The notes beneath the pieces are model-generated. The model made no database searches. It was not told the origin of the DNA and saw only the letters and a program-made list of their open reading frames with translations. A stretch of DNA of 64,000 bases from an uncultured Clostridia bacterium (GTDB lineage: Bacteria; Bacillota; Peptococcia; Peptococcales; Peptococcaceae). The position numbers and the translations under genes were made by a program. Location of the stretch: positions 82,697 through 146,696 of the forward strand of contig CALXSY010000001.1 of the NCBI GenBank assembly GCA_944391285.1. Reading direction: 5' to 3'. The first letter of the stretch is position 1; every line of letters begins with the position of its first letter. Shown here in pieces: positions 24,447-34,412 of this stretch.

Positions 24447-24484
24447 AGGTTAGCGAAAGTCAAAACACAAAAGAGGTGATATCT

Positions 24485-24943
24485 ATGAATAGTCTATCCT
24501 GGGAAATCGAACAATATATTAAAGAGCTGATGAATAAACAGCATCTGGACGTCTTGGAAATTCAGCGCAGTATGCTTTCCGAATTATTCAACTGCGTACC
24601 GTCGCAAATCAATTACGTCTTGAGTACTCGCTTTACACCGGCTCAAGGTTATCTGGTCGAGTCCAAAAGAGGCGGCGGCGGATTTGTGCGGATTGTTTGT
24701 TTATCTTTGGATGATGATAACGATATCCAGCATATCTTAGCAGAAACTCTTGGCGATTCGATCAACCAAAACGAAGCTGAAGGGCTGTTGGATTACCTTT
24801 ACCAGCAGGGCTTCTTAGAAGAAAGAGAAAAAACTATCTTAAAGACTATGCTTAAAGACCGAGTGTTAGGCAAAGAAAAAAAAAGCAGAGACAGCCTGCG
24901 GGCGAGTTTATTGCAGCACGCTTTAGGGGCTATCTGCCAATAG
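24485..24943 (+). CDS. ctsR: Heat-shock repressor CtsR
   Basis: A 152-residue class III stress-gene repressor. The N-terminal winged helix carries the family signature FNCVPSQINYVLSTRFT and the glycine-rich wing SKRGGGGFVRI that reads the heptad repeat. The start is the ATG with AGAGGTGA upstream; a longer frame passes back through the operator. It is the first gene of ctsR-mcsA-mcsB-clpC and is autoregulated through the two operators before it. McsB would phosphorylate arginines in the repressor's wing on heat stress (known in Bacillus). Confidence 0.96.
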   Translation: MNSLSWEIEQYIKELMNKQHLDVLEIQRSMLSELFNCVPSQINYVLSTRFTPAQGYLVESKRGGGGFVRIVCLSLDDDNDIQHILAETLGDSINQNEAEGLLDYLYQQGFLEEREKTILKTMLKDRVLGKEKKSRDSLRASLLQHALGAICQ

Positions 24944-24993
24944 ATAAGCCAGTAAGTAAAATAACAATATGAAAAATTAGGAGGCGTTGGTTT

Positions 24994-25557
24994 ATGTATT
25001 GTGAAGTTTGTAAAAAAAATCCGGCGACTATCCATTATACAAAAGTAGTCAACGGTTTAAAAGAGGAAAAACATCTTTGTGAGGAATGTGCCGCTAAGTT
25101 AAAACAAAACGGCGAATTTGCTGATTTTTGGCAGTTGGATAATAAAACTAAATTTGGGCTTTTGCCGGACTTTTCTATGGCAGATTTTATCGGAGGGTTC
25201 TTTAATAATATCGGACAAAATCAAGGCTATGTCCAGCAAATCAACCAAAACAGTGCTTGCCCTTTGTGCGGCATGACTTTGGCTGAGTTCCGCCGCGAAG
25301 GCAGAGTCGGCTGTAAGGAATGCTACAGATTTTTCGGCGATTATATGCCGTCCCTTTTGAGAAGAATTCACGGCAGTACCGTGCACAGCGGCAAGGTGCC
25401 GAAGGTTGGGCATGCTAAATTAAGCGCTAAACGGCAGATCGATGATTTAAGAGAAAAGCTGAAATTAGCAGTTGCTAATGAGGATTTTGAAAAAGCTGTA
25501 GAGCTGAGAGATCAGATCAGAGAATTAGAAAAACAGGAAAACGAGAAGGAGGCGTAA
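24994..25557 (+). CDS. mcsA: McsA, activator of the McsB arginine kinase
   Basis: A 187-residue protein with two zinc-type four-cysteine groups, C3-C6-C29-C32 and C89-C92-C107-C110, and a C-terminal UVR motif (LREKLKLAVANEDFEKAVELRDQIRELE, about 143-170). McsA stimulates McsB and helps control CtsR. It lies between ctsR and mcsB, 6 bases before the latter, with an AGGAGG site 9 bases before its ATG. Confidence 0.95.
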   Translation: MYCEVCKKNPATIHYTKVVNGLKEEKHLCEECAAKLKQNGEFADFWQLDNKTKFGLLPDFSMADFIGGFFNNIGQNQGYVQQINQNSACPLCGMTLAEFRREGRVGCKECYRFFGDYMPSLLRRIHGSTVHSGKVPKVGHAKLSAKRQIDDLREKLKLAVANEDFEKAVELRDQIRELEKQENEKEA

Positions 25558-25563
25558 TAAATT

Positions 25564-26601
25564 ATGGCTGATTTATTTACCAGCACCATAAGCCCTTGGA
25601 GCAGCGGCAAAGGTGAACAGGCAGATGTAGTATTATGCTCCAGAATTCGTTTGGCCCGTAACTTTGCGCCTTATCCTTTCCCGTTAAAAGCCACCGAGGA
25701 AAGCAGCCAAAAGGTCTTGGATATTATGAAAGACTTTTGCCAAAAGCATGAGGGCTACCGCTTTTTAAGCTTGGGCGAGTTAAGCCCGTTACAAAAAAGA
25801 GTATTGGTGGAAAAACATCTAATCAGCCCTGAGCATGCTCAAGGCGACGGCAAGTATAAAGGTTTGGTGTTAGACGATGAGGCGACTGTCAGCATTATGG
25901 TTAACGAAGAAGACCATTTACGCTTGCAATGTTTTGCCCCGGGCATGGATTTGATGGGGCTTTGGGATAAAGCCGATAAATTAGATGATTTAATCGAAGC
26001 GGATAATGAATACGCTTTTGACGAACAATATGGTTACCTGACTTGCTGTCCCACCAATTTGGGCAATGGCTTGAGAGGCTCAGTGATGATGCATTTGCCG
26101 GCCTTAAGCTTAAGCGGTCAGTTAGGTGTTTTAAATCAATTAGGCAATATTGGTATGACCGTGCGCGGGCTTTACGGCGAAGGCAGTGAAGCTATCGGGG
26201 ATTTGTACCAAATCTCCAACCAGTTAACCTTAGGTCAAAGTGAAAATGATATTTTGACCAATCTTTACGGTGTCAACCAGCAATTGATCCGTGAAGAGCG
26301 CAATGCCCGCGATTATCTCTTGGAGCATAATCGGGTTCAGTTGGAAGACCGTTGCTGGAGAGCTTTGGGCACCTTAACTCATGCCCGTTATTTATCCTCC
26401 AGAGAAGCCTTAAGCTTGATTTCCTTAGTGCGCTTAGGCGTAGCGGTAGGCATAATCGGGCATTTGACTTTGGAGGCAGTCAGCAATCTGTATATGCTGG
26501 TTCAACCGGGATATTTACAGTTGATTGCTAAGAATAATGACATCAACGAAACAGAAAGAGACTTATTGAGAGCTAAACAAGTAAAAGAATATTTAGCCTA
26601 A
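25564..26601 (+). CDS. mcsB: Protein arginine kinase McsB
   Basis: A 345-residue member of the ATP:guanido phosphotransferase family, which marks proteins with phosphoarginine for ClpCP degradation. Visible are SSRIRLARNF-type N-terminal residues (CSRIRLARNFAPYPFP), NEEDHLRLQ and the catalytic CCPTNLGNGLRGSVMMHLP segment. Length is usual. The GGAGGCG ribosome binding site overlaps the mcsA end. It is in the standard operon order. Confidence 0.96.
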   Translation: MADLFTSTISPWSSGKGEQADVVLCSRIRLARNFAPYPFPLKATEESSQKVLDIMKDFCQKHEGYRFLSLGELSPLQKRVLVEKHLISPEHAQGDGKYKGLVLDDEATVSIMVNEEDHLRLQCFAPGMDLMGLWDKADKLDDLIEADNEYAFDEQYGYLTCCPTNLGNGLRGSVMMHLPALSLSGQLGVLNQLGNIGMTVRGLYGEGSEAIGDLYQISNQLTLGQSENDILTNLYGVNQQLIREERNARDYLLEHNRVQLEDRCWRALGTLTHARYLSSREALSLISLVRLGVAVGIIGHLTLEAVSNLYMLVQPGYLQLIAKNNDINETERDLLRAKQVKEYLA

Positions 26602-26618
26602 AAAAGGAGTGAAGAAAC

Positions 26619-29078
26619 ATGTTTGAAAGATTAACTGCGAAAGCGCAGAGAGTAGTATATTTGGCTCAAGAGGAAGCTCGCAATATGCGCCATCAGGCAG
26701 TAGGTACCGAGCATCTTTTGTTGGGCATTTTAGGTGAAGGTCAAGGCGTTGCCGCCAGAGCCTTGGCTTCCTTGGGAATTCAGGCTAACGATGTGCGGGA
26801 GATGGTTTTAAAGATGATTGCTCCCGGCAATGCCATCGTTACCAATGAGATGACCTTAACTCCCAGAGCAAAAAGAGTATTTGAATTGGCACAGGATGAA
26901 GCTGTGCGCTGGGGTGTAAATTATATCGCTACCGAGCATATTTTGTTAGGCTTGGTTAGAGAAGGCGAAGGCGTGGCTTTCCAAGTATTAAACGCTTTGG
27001 GAGCAACTCCTGATAAAATCCGTAAGCAAGTAGCCGCTTTGTTAAACGGCGCCAGTACCGTTAACGATTTAAACAGCTATCAAGCCGGCGGCAGTGATGC
27101 AGATAATACTAATCGGGAAACTATCAATGAATTCGGTCGCAACTTAAATGAATTGGTTAAAGCCGGCAAAATCGACCCGGTTATCGGCAGAGAAAAAGAG
27201 ATTGAAAGAGTTATCCAAATCCTCTGCCGCCGCAGCAAAAACAATCCGGTCTTGTTAGGCGAGCCCGGTGTCGGCAAAACTGCTATTGCCGAAGGCTTGG
27301 CGCAAAGAATAGTTCAAGGCAAAGTTCCGGAGATTTTGCGGGATAAGGAAATCGTAACTTTGGATATGGGTACTTTGGTTGCCGGCAGTAAATACCGTGG
27401 TGATTTTGAGGAAAGACTGAAGAAAATCATGGATGAAGTGAAGAAGAATAAAAATATTATCCTCTTCATCGACGAAATGCATACTTTGGTCGGTGCCGGT
27501 GCAGCAGAAGGCGCTCTTGATGCGGCTAATATCTTAAAACCCGAATTAGCCCGTGGTGATTTGCAGGTAATCGGTGCTACTACCCTGGACGAATACCGCA
27601 AACACATCGAAAAAGATGCCGCTTTGGAGCGTAGATTCCAGCCTATCATGGTTGATGAACCTTCCGAAGAAGACGCTATCGAGATTTTGAAAGGTATCCG
27701 TGACAAATACGAAGCCCATCACAATGTTGAAATTACTGACGATGCTATCGAAGCAGCGGTTAAATTGTCCTCCCGCTACATTTCCGACAGATTTTTGCCG
27801 GATAAGGCAATCGACTTAATCGATGAGGCTGCTTCCAGAGTTCGTTTGCAGGCTTATACTGCACCGGTTGATTTAAAATCTTTGGAAGAGGAAATTGCTA
27901 AAATTTCCAAAGAAAAAGAAGCCGCAGTAGTTGCCCAAGAATACGAAAAAGCCGCTGAATACCGCGATAAAGAAAAACAATTAAAGGCTCAGCTGGAAGA
28001 GCAGACTAAAGAGTGGAAAAACCAAGCCAATACCCGCACCGAAAAGGTTACTGCTGAAGAAATCGCCCAGATTGTTTCTTCTTGGAGCGGCGTACCGGTT
28101 ACTAAATTGAAAGAAGCCGATGCTGAAAGACTCTTAAAGATGGAAGAAATCTTGCACCAGAGAGTTGTCGGTCAGGACGATGCGGTAACAGCTGTGGCTA
28201 AAGCTATCCGCAGAGCTCACAGCGGCTTGAAAAATCCGAAACGTCCTATCGGTTCCTTCATGTTCCTTGGACCTACCGGTGTTGGTAAGAGTGAATTAGC
28301 TAAGGCTTTAGCAGAAAGCTTGTTTGACAACGAAGATGCCATTGTCCGTATCGACATGAGTGAATACATGGAGAAACACTCCGTATCCCGTTTGGTTGGC
28401 GCACCTCCCGGATACGTCGGCTATGACGAGGGTGGTCAGTTAACCGAAGCAGTCCGCAGAAAACCTTATTCGGTTATTCTTTTGGACGAAATCGAAAAGG
28501 CTCATCCTGATGTCTTTAACATCTTGCTGCAAATCTTGGATGACGGTCGTTTGACGGACTCTCAGGGCAGAACCGTTGACTTTAAAAACACCGTTATCAT
28601 CATGACCTCCAATGTCGGTGCCAGCAACATTAAGGGTATCGGCAAATTAGGCTTCAGCAACGGTTTAGAGGAGGAAAAAGATGATTTTGCTAAAACAAAG
28701 GAACGGATGCTGGAAGAAATGCGCCGTACCTTCCGTCCGGAGTTTATCAACCGTATTGATGAGATTATCGTTTTCCATCCGCTTAACGAAGAGCATATCT
28801 CCAGCATCGTTGATTTGATGATGAAAGATCTGCATAAACGCTTGGCTGATAAAGAGATGAAGCTGGAATTCACCCCGGAAGCTAAGGAAAAACTCATCAA
28901 GGAAGGCTATAACCCCGAGTATGGTGCTCGTCCGCTGCGCAGAGCTATTCAGCGTTTGGTCGAAGATCCCTTGGCAGAGGAGCTTTTGAAAGGCACCTTT
29001 GTCAGCGGTGATACTGTAGTGGTAGATGTCAAGGACGAGGATATCGTCTTAAAGAAAAAAGAAGCAGTAACTGCTTAA
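26619..29078 (+). CDS. clpC: ATP-dependent Clp protease ATPase subunit ClpC
   Basis: An 819-residue Hsp100 unfoldase. It has the N-terminal double Clp repeat (about 1-140), AAA module 1 ([13 protein letters not shown]), a middle UVR-containing coiled coil ([16 protein letters not shown]) where McsB/MecA-type adaptors bind, and AAA module 2 ([16 protein letters not shown]) with the C-terminal D2 domain. It feeds unfolded or phosphoarginine-marked substrates to ClpP. It is the last gene of the CtsR operon. Confidence 0.97.
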   Translation: MFERLTAKAQRVVYLAQEEARNMRHQAVGTEHLLLGILGEGQGVAARALASLGIQANDVREMVLKMIAPGNAIVTNEMTLTPRAKRVFELAQDEAVRWGVNYIATEHILLGLVREGEGVAFQVLNALGATPDKIRKQVAALLNGASTVNDLNSYQAGGSDADNTNRETINEFGRNLNELVKAGKIDPVIGREKEIERVIQILCRRSKNNPVLLGEPGVGKTAIAEGLAQRIVQGKVPEILRDKEIVTLDMGTLVAGSKYRGDFEERLKKIMDEVKKNKNIILFIDEMHTLVGAGAAEGALDAANILKPELARGDLQVIGATTLDEYRKHIEKDAALERRFQPIMVDEPSEEDAIEILKGIRDKYEAHHNVEITDDAIEAAVKLSSRYISDRFLPDKAIDLIDEAASRVRLQAYTAPVDLKSLEEEIAKISKEKEAAVVAQEYEKAAEYRDKEKQLKAQLEEQTKEWKNQANTRTEKVTAEEIAQIVSSWSGVPVTKLKEADAERLLKMEEILHQRVVGQDDAVTAVAKAIRRAHSGLKNPKRPIGSFMFLGPTGVGKSELAKALAESLFDNEDAIVRIDMSEYMEKHSVSRLVGAPPGYVGYDEGGQLTEAVRRKPYSVILLDEIEKAHPDVFNILLQILDDGRLTDSQGRTVDFKNTVIIMTSNVGASNIKGIGKLGFSNGLEEEKDDFAKTKERMLEEMRRTFRPEFINRIDEIIVFHPLNEEHISSIVDLMMKDLHKRLADKEMKLEFTPEAKEKLIKEGYNPEYGARPLRRAIQRLVEDPLAEELLKGTFVSGDTVVVDVKDEDIVLKKKEAVTA

Positions 29079-29080
29079 GC

Positions 29081-29117
29081 AAAATGGTTCTTGCCTTTTG
29101 GCAAGAACCATTTTTTG
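29081..29117 (+). terminator. Terminator of the ctsR-clpC operon
   Basis: AAAATGGTTCTTGCC, TTTT loop, GGCAAGAACCATTTTTT, immediately after the clpC stop. Confidence 0.92.
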
Positions 29118-29186
29118 TGTAAAATAACAGACAAAAATTGGCTGTAATTTAAAGGCAGAGTTGGCTTGGTTTTTCCTCACAGCTAC

Positions 29187-29215
29187 TTGACAGAGGATAG
29201 GATTTTTGGTATAGT
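29187..29215 (+). promoter_or_regulatory. Sigma-A promoter of the uraA-upp operon
   Basis: TTGACA and TATAGT are separated by 17 bases, about 213 bases upstream of the permease start. Confidence 0.85.
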
Positions 29216-29221
29216 AAAAAA

Positions 29222-29427
29222 AACAGAGGGGAAGATTGTGAACTATGTCAAATGCCGGATTATTAAACAAAAAAACAAACCGCATGTTAGACCAAGAAAT
29301 TGGTTTATTTATAGACCGCAATATTACCCCCAAAGCAGCATAGGAAACATATTAACTGACCATGATTTATTTCACCGTCAGTTTTTTTATGGGAAAAATG
29401 CTTGAAAAAACAGGAGGTATTGGCAAG
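29222..29427 (+). promoter_or_regulatory. Leader of uraA with internal terminator (candidate pyrimidine attenuator)
   Basis: The roughly 205-base leader contains an intrinsic terminator at 29353-29389 (AACTGAC / GTCAGTT with a 16-base loop, then seven Ts). It is followed 22 bases later by the AGGAGGT ribosome binding site. I see no good PyrR binding consensus and could not assign a known riboswitch. No convincing gene lies here: the one open frame across it has no ribosome binding site. Attenuation by pyrimidine level is inferred from the gene that follows. Confidence 0.5.
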
Positions 29428-30777
29428 ATGAGAATGATTTATAATGTGAGCGATAAGCCACCCTTTGGGCAGCTGATTATTTTTGCTCTTCAGCAGCTTC
29501 TGGCAATTATGGCAGCTACCTTGGTGGTACCGGTTATTATCGGTAATGACATGAGTCCGGCAGCGGCTTTGTTTGGCGCCGGTGCAGGCACATTGGTATA
29601 TATTGCGTTTACCAAAAGGCGTTCGCCGGTATTTTTGGGCAGCTCGTTCGCTTTTATCGGCTCTATGAGCACCGCTTTTGCCGGAGCAGTATCGGTTAGT
29701 GTAGGTTATGTGGGTTTAATTATCGGTGCATTTTTTGCCGGCTTGGTGTATGTAGGGATTGCAGCCGTTGTCAAAATTGCCGGTGTAGGCTGGGTCAATA
29801 AATTGATGCCGGCAGTGGTTATCGGACCTACAGTAGCCATCATCGGTTTGTCCTTAGCCGGCAATGCTATCGGCGATTTATTAAGCGGCGATGCTCATAT
29901 CATAGTTGACGGTGCCAGTGTAATGGCGACCTCACCTTATGTAGCTTTAATTTGCGGCTTGGTTACGCTCTTTGTAACGATGATTGCCAGTACCTACGGC
30001 AGAGCAATGGTTAAATTAATTCCCTTTATTATCGGCATTTTAGCCGGCTATGCGGTAGCAGCAGTCTTTACAGTTATCGGCAATTCTACCGGCATGGATA
30101 GTTTGTGCGTCATCAATTTCGGAGTATTTAGCTCTATGGACAGCATTTTATCCCTGCCCCAATTTACCTTCGTAACTGCCAAAGAAGGACTGGCTATGGT
30201 TGACGGAGCGTATTTGGCAACAGTGGCAGTGGCGTATGTGCCGGTAGCTTTTGTAGTATTTGCCGAGCATATCGCCGATCATAAAAATTTGTCCTCCATT
30301 ATTGAAAAAGATTTGCTGGAAGATCCGGGACTGCACCGCACCTTGCTTGGTGACGGCGTTGGCTCGATGGTCGGTGCCTTTTTCGGCGGCTGCCCCAATA
30401 CGACCTACGGCGAATCGGTAGGGTGTGTGGCTATCACCCGCAACGCTTCGGTAGTGAGCATTATTGCGGCGGCTTTAGGCGCCATCATCATTTCTTTTGT
30501 AACGCCATTTGTTGCTTTTGTTGAATCTATTCCGCCGTGTGTTATGGGCGGGGTGTGCATGGCATTGTACGGCTTTATCGCAGTCAGCGGTTTAAAGATG
30601 CTGCAAAAGGTGGATTTGGACGAGGAGAAAAATTTATTTGTTGCTTCGGTTATTTTGATTGCCGGTATCGGCGGCTTAACTTTAACCTTTGGCAAGGTTA
30701 CCTTGACCTCGGTTGCCTGCGCGCTTATTTTAGGTATTATCACTAATGTCATTCTTTCCAAGAAGAAAGAATATTAA
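29428..30777 (+). CDS. uraA: Uracil permease (UraA/NCS2 family)
   Basis: A 449-residue, about 14-helix nucleobase:proton symporter of the NCS2 family, with [13 protein letters not shown] near the start, the [16 protein letters not shown] half-helix motif and [25 protein letters not shown]. Uracil rather than xanthine is preferred as substrate because upp follows 22 bases later. The start was set at the ATG with AGGAGGT 9 bases upstream; a longer frame begins inside the leader's terminator. Confidence 0.92.
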   Translation: MRMIYNVSDKPPFGQLIIFALQQLLAIMAATLVVPVIIGNDMSPAAALFGAGAGTLVYIAFTKRRSPVFLGSSFAFIGSMSTAFAGAVSVSVGYVGLIIGAFFAGLVYVGIAAVVKIAGVGWVNKLMPAVVIGPTVAIIGLSLAGNAIGDLLSGDAHIIVDGASVMATSPYVALICGLVTLFVTMIASTYGRAMVKLIPFIIGILAGYAVAAVFTVIGNSTGMDSLCVINFGVFSSMDSILSLPQFTFVTAKEGLAMVDGAYLATVAVAYVPVAFVVFAEHIADHKNLSSIIEKDLLEDPGLHRTLLGDGVGSMVGAFFGGCPNTTYGESVGCVAITRNASVVSIIAAALGAIIISFVTPFVAFVESIPPCVMGGVCMALYGFIAVSGLKMLQKVDLDEEKNLFVASVILIAGIGGLTLTFGKVTLTSVACALILGIITNVILSKKKEY

Positions 30778-30799
30778 TATTAAGAAAGGTCGGGATTGC

Positions 30800-31429
30800 A
30801 TGGGAAAATTGACGGTTTTTGATCATCCGCTTATTCAGCATAAAACTTCAATCATGCGGGATAAGCGCACCGGCAATAAGGAATTTAAGGAGTTGGTAGA
30901 GGAAATTACTACTTTGATGTGCTATGAAGCCTTAAGGGATCTGCCGTTAGAAGAAGCAGAAATTGAAACGCCTATCTGTAAAACAACGGTGAAGGTGCTT
31001 TCCGGCAGGAAATTAGCGGTAGTACCGATTTTGCGAGCCGGCTTGGGCATGGTCGGCGGCATATTGTCCTTAGTGCCCAATGCTCCGGTGGGACATATCG
31101 GTATGTATCGAGACGAGGAAACCTTGGAGCCCCATGAGTATTACTGCAAGCTGCCGAAGGATATCAGCGAGCGCTTAATTGTTGTAGTTGATCCGATGCT
31201 GGCTACCGGCGGTTCGGCAGTAGATGCTATTCGGCAAATAAAAAGCTACGGCGGCAAATGGATTAAATTTATGTGCTTGATTGCCGCTCCGGAGGGCATA
31301 AAAGCCTTGTCAGAGGCTCATCCGGATGTGGAAATTTACTGCGCTAATGTGGACGAAAAATTAAATGAAAAAGGCTACATCGTTCCCGGGTTGGGCGATG
31401 CAGGAGATAGAATATTCGGCACCAAATAA
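30800..31429 (+). CDS. upp: Uracil phosphoribosyltransferase
   Basis: A 209-residue enzyme converting uracil and PRPP to UMP. The PRPP-binding motif [17 protein letters not shown] and the uracil-binding region [17 protein letters not shown] at the C-terminus are intact, and the N-terminus ([19 protein letters not shown]) is canonical. With uraA it forms a uracil salvage operon. An AGAAAGG site precedes the ATG. Normal length. Confidence 0.97.
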   Translation: MGKLTVFDHPLIQHKTSIMRDKRTGNKEFKELVEEITTLMCYEALRDLPLEEAEIETPICKTTVKVLSGRKLAVVPILRAGLGMVGGILSLVPNAPVGHIGMYRDEETLEPHEYYCKLPKDISERLIVVVDPMLATGGSAVDAIRQIKSYGGKWIKFMCLIAAPEGIKALSEAHPDVEIYCANVDEKLNEKGYIVPGLGDAGDRIFGTK

Positions 31430-31458
31430 AAAGAGCTCAAGGGCAACCTTGAGCTTTT
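31430..31458. terminator. Bidirectional terminator after upp
   Basis: AGCTCAAGG, GCAA tetraloop, CCTTGAGCT with flanking A- and T-runs, between convergent genes. Confidence 0.85.
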
Positions 31459-31912
31459 AACGCATACGTATCACAGAAAGAATATTGATTATTACCAAAA
31501 GCACTATCTGAGCTGCGGTGAAGGCAAAAAGACCGTTGCCGCCGGCAAGGGACAAAGCATTAGACGGAGTTTCAGCCAAAATGGTGAATACTTGATTGAT
31601 GCTGCCAAAGCCGGTGCATAAAGCGATTAAAATCACACAAAGCCATTTCAGCCCTAACCATTTTTGGCGGATAAAGCCGAAATGGAAGGCGGTGGCGTAA
31701 ATGATGCCCTGCACCAGGCAGATTAGGGCTGCCGGCAAAACGATGGTACGGTAAAGAGCAGGAACGAGCAAGAGGATTAATTGCCCATCGGCGACCAAAG
31801 GCTGCTGAAAGGCTTGCCAGCTTAAAAATAAAGCTGCCGCTGCTCCGCCCAGCCAAAGCTGCGAGCAGATGAGGTGAACGATTTTCATCAGCTTAAACAA
31901 ACTTTTTTTCAT
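31457..31912 (-). CDS. Small four-helix membrane protein (DUF2269-like)
   Basis: A 151-residue protein with four hydrophobic helices. The first carries HLICSQLWLGGAAAA, resembling the DUF2269/CopD-like 'KxxHLxxxxxWxG' pattern; this is a weak match. The start is the ATG with AAGGAGGTT upstream; the longer frame overlaps the neighbouring regulator in another reading frame. It is 14 bases downstream of the XRE regulator gene and probably co-transcribed with it. Confidence 0.6.
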   Translation of the reverse strand: MKKSLFKLMKIVHLICSQLWLGGAAAALFLSWQAFQQPLVADGQLILLLVPALYRTIVLPAALICLVQGIIYATAFHFGFIRQKWLGLKWLCVILIALCTGFGSINQVFTILAETPSNALSLAGGNGLFAFTAAQIVLLVIINILSVIRMR

Positions 31913-31926
31913 AAGGAACCTCCTTG

Positions 31927-32415
31927 TCAGTCCTTGCGCTTTAAAAGAATAATGGCGTGAGCAGTCAGCCCAAAAACTAAAGATACAGTGATACCTAAAA
32001 ACAGGGACATCGCCCAAATATTGTAGGTCATAAAATATAAACCCACGCAGAAAAAGATACCAAAGCCTAAAACAATGCCGATAGCATAAAAAAGTCCGAT
32101 AGCGATATCATATTTGCTGAAGCGTTTTTTGGGTTTAGCGCTTATTTCCTGGCTCATATTTTTGTGCCCTCCTTTGATGAGTTCATCCATAGTAACGCCG
32201 AAAATGCCGCAGATTTTGCAGAGGGTAGAAAAATCCGGCTCAGATTTATTGCGCTCCCAGTTGGAAATAGCCTGGCGGGAGACGTTGAGTTCTTCTGCTA
32301 ATTTTTCCTGAGAGAGATTGTGTTGATTGCGCAGAGAAACTATTTTACTGCCTAAATCATCTATTTGGTTATTTTGATTTGAGGTGAAATCGGCTTTGAG
32401 CAAATTATTTTCCAT
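31927..32415 (-). CDS. XRE-family transcriptional regulator with membrane tail
   Basis: A 162-residue protein: N-terminal helix-turn-helix (about 26-80: LRNQHNLSQEKLAEELNVSRQAISNWERNKSEPDFSTL) and two C-terminal membrane helices (about 103-125 and 131-155). Membrane-attached XRE proteins of this build are common in Clostridia and often control their neighbours. It starts at an ATG with AAGGAGTG upstream. Ligand and targets are unknown. Confidence 0.82.
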   Translation of the reverse strand: MENNLLKADFTSNQNNQIDDLGSKIVSLRNQHNLSQEKLAEELNVSRQAISNWERNKSEPDFSTLCKICGIFGVTMDELIKGGHKNMSQEISAKPKKRFSKYDIAIGLFYAIGIVLGFGIFFCVGLYFMTYNIWAMSLFLGITVSLVFGLTAHAIILLKRKD

Positions 32416-32524
32416 AGAAACACTCCTTTCTTGAATTTAGTATAGCCGAAAAGGCGCCTTTGCACAAGAAATGCTTCGTTGCTATAGGGCAAAGCATCTT
32501 TGCAGCAAGGTTTTTGGGTTAAAA

Positions 32525-32553
32525 TTAGCTAAGCTTGAGCAAAGCTTAGCTAA
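32525..32553 (-). terminator. Probable terminator of leuA
   Basis: TTAGCTAAGCTT / AAGCTTAGCTAA, a 12 bp stem with a 5-base loop just after the leuA stop; the T-run (TTTT) is short. Confidence 0.6.
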
Positions 32554-32556
32554 AAA

Positions 32557-34221
32557 TTATTTGTCTAAAAGCTGATGGTTGACAGCGCTGATTAAAGCAT
32601 AGACCGAGGAAGTGATGATGTCGTCTTGAATACCGACACCCCAGCTGACTTTGCCTTCCGGCGAGGTGATGCTGACATAGGAAATAGCCTGAGTGTCGGT
32701 GCCGCTGCCGATGGCGTGCTCATGATAGGTTAAGTCGTGAAAATCTATACCCAAATTATCATGCAAAGCATTGCTGACGGCGTCCAAGTGACCGTTAGCC
32801 GAAGCGACAAACTGATGGGTTTTGCCTTGGTAGCGGAGATAAACCGTTACCATGATCACCTTGCCTAAGTTAAAATGGAAATCCAAAAGTTCTAAAGGCG
32901 CATTGATATTGACAAATTCTGCGCAAAAGGAATCGTAAACCTCTTTGGCAGTGAGCTCGGTGTGCTTGTGGTCAGAAATATTTTTGATAGCAGAGCTTAC
33001 CGCTGCCCTTAAAGGCAAGGGCAAAATGATTTGGTAGTAATGCTCCAAAAGATAAGCGATGCCGCCTTTGCCGGATTGGGAATTGATGCGGATAACGTCG
33101 GTCTCGTATTCTCTGCCGACATCGGTAGGGTCTATAGGCAGGTAGGGCACATTCCAAAAGGGGCAGTCATGCTCTTCCCGCCATTTTAAACCTTTGGCAA
33201 TAGCGTCCTGATGCCCGCCGGCAAAGCTGGCAAAAACTAATTTGCCGCTGTAAGGAGAGCGGTCATCGACATTCATATGAGTCAAATGCTCATATTGATT
33301 GACTAAAGAGGGGATATCGGAGAAATCCAGCTGCGGATCAATGCCTTGGGAGTAGAGATTTAAAGCCAAGGTTATCAAATCCACATTGCCGGTGCGTTCG
33401 CCGTTGCCGAAAAGAGTGCCTTCGATGCGGTCAGCACCGGCTAAAAGCCCCATTTCCGCATCAGCTACCGCACAGCCCCGGTCATTGTGCGGGTGCAGGG
33501 AGAGGATGATGTTTTCCCGATAGTTAAGGTTGCGGGACATATATTCCACCTGAGCGGCGTAAACATGGGGCATGGAATGCTCTATGGTTGCCGGCAGATT
33601 GATGATATGTTTGCAGCAGGAGGTGGGGGTCAAAATATCCAAAACGCTGTTGCAGATATCTAAAGCAAAATCAATTTCGGCGCCGGTAAAAGATTCAGGC
33701 GTGTATTCCATGGAGTAATTGACACCGTACTCCTGACAGAGGTCAAAAAAGGTGTTGGCACCGTCGGTGGCAATTTTTTTGATTTCTTCTTTAGTTTTGC
33801 CGAAAACCTGTTCACGCTGAGCGACAGAAATAGGATTATACAAATGGACGATGGCTTTTTTGAGTCCTTTTAAGGATTCAAAGGTTTGGCGCATGATATG
33901 CTCCCGCATCTGGCTCATGACCTGAATAGTCACATCAGCGGGAATTAAATCTTTCTCGATTAAGGTGCGCACAAAGCTAAACTCCGTTTCCGAGGAGGCG
34001 GGAAAGCCTACTTCGATTTCCTTAAAGCCTAAATCCACTAAAATCTGAAAAAATTTCACCTTTTCCTCCAGACTCATGGGATTGACCAAGGCTTGGTTGC
34101 CGTCTCGTAAATCAACTGAGCACCAGATGGGCGCTTTAGTGAGGCTGTCGGTTTTCGACCAGTCATAGCTCATTTGCGGCGGGAGAAAAAATTGCTTTTT
34201 GTATTTTTCGTAACCTTTCAT
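32557..34221 (-). CDS. leuA: 2-isopropylmalate synthase (LeuA type 2)
   Basis: A 554-residue enzyme condensing acetyl-CoA with 2-oxoisovalerate, the first committed step of leucine synthesis. The HMGL-like TIM barrel starts IWCSVDLRDGNQALVNPMS and has SLHPHNDRGCAVADAEMGLLAGADRIEGTLFGNGERTGNVD. The C-terminal allosteric domain includes GSGTDTQAISYV. Length and the QFFLPP N-terminus mark the type 2 branch (as in Actinobacteria and some Firmicutes). The start was moved to the ATG 8 bases from AAGGAAG. No leucine leader peptide or T-box is evident. It is a lone leucine gene here. Confidence 0.94.
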   Translation of the reverse strand: MKGYEKYKKQFFLPPQMSYDWSKTDSLTKAPIWCSVDLRDGNQALVNPMSLEEKVKFFQILVDLGFKEIEVGFPASSETEFSFVRTLIEKDLIPADVTIQVMSQMREHIMRQTFESLKGLKKAIVHLYNPISVAQREQVFGKTKEEIKKIATDGANTFFDLCQEYGVNYSMEYTPESFTGAEIDFALDICNSVLDILTPTSCCKHIINLPATIEHSMPHVYAAQVEYMSRNLNYRENIILSLHPHNDRGCAVADAEMGLLAGADRIEGTLFGNGERTGNVDLITLALNLYSQGIDPQLDFSDIPSLVNQYEHLTHMNVDDRSPYSGKLVFASFAGGHQDAIAKGLKWREEHDCPFWNVPYLPIDPTDVGREYETDVIRINSQSGKGGIAYLLEHYYQIILPLPLRAAVSSAIKNISDHKHTELTAKEVYDSFCAEFVNINAPLELLDFHFNLGKVIMVTVYLRYQGKTHQFVASANGHLDAVSNALHDNLGIDFHDLTYHEHAIGSGTDTQAISYVSITSPEGKVSWGVGIQDDIITSSVYALISAVNHQLLDK

Positions 34222-34288
34222 AAAGTACACTTCCTTAAAATGCTAGAAAAAATTTGCGCGAAAATTAGTATGCTGTTAATTGATATTA

Positions 34289-34317
34289 ATTTTAGCAAGC
34301 TTATCGGGGCTTGTCAA
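34289..34317 (-). promoter_or_regulatory. Sigma-A promoter of leuA
   Basis: On the minus strand, TTGACA and TAAAAT are separated by 17 bases, about 70 bases before the leuA start. Confidence 0.75.
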
Positions 34318-34412
34318 GATTAATCAAAAGAGCGGCGAGATAATTGCTGGCTTTTGTTGTCAAAGGAGAGGATTTATGCTATAATAAAGCAAAAAAGAAA
34401 TGAGGGAATGTT

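Noticed and set aside
29166..29405. Open frame of 79 codons across the uraA leader
   Set aside because: No ribosome binding site; it overlaps the promoter and the leader terminator, and the protein has no recognisable features.
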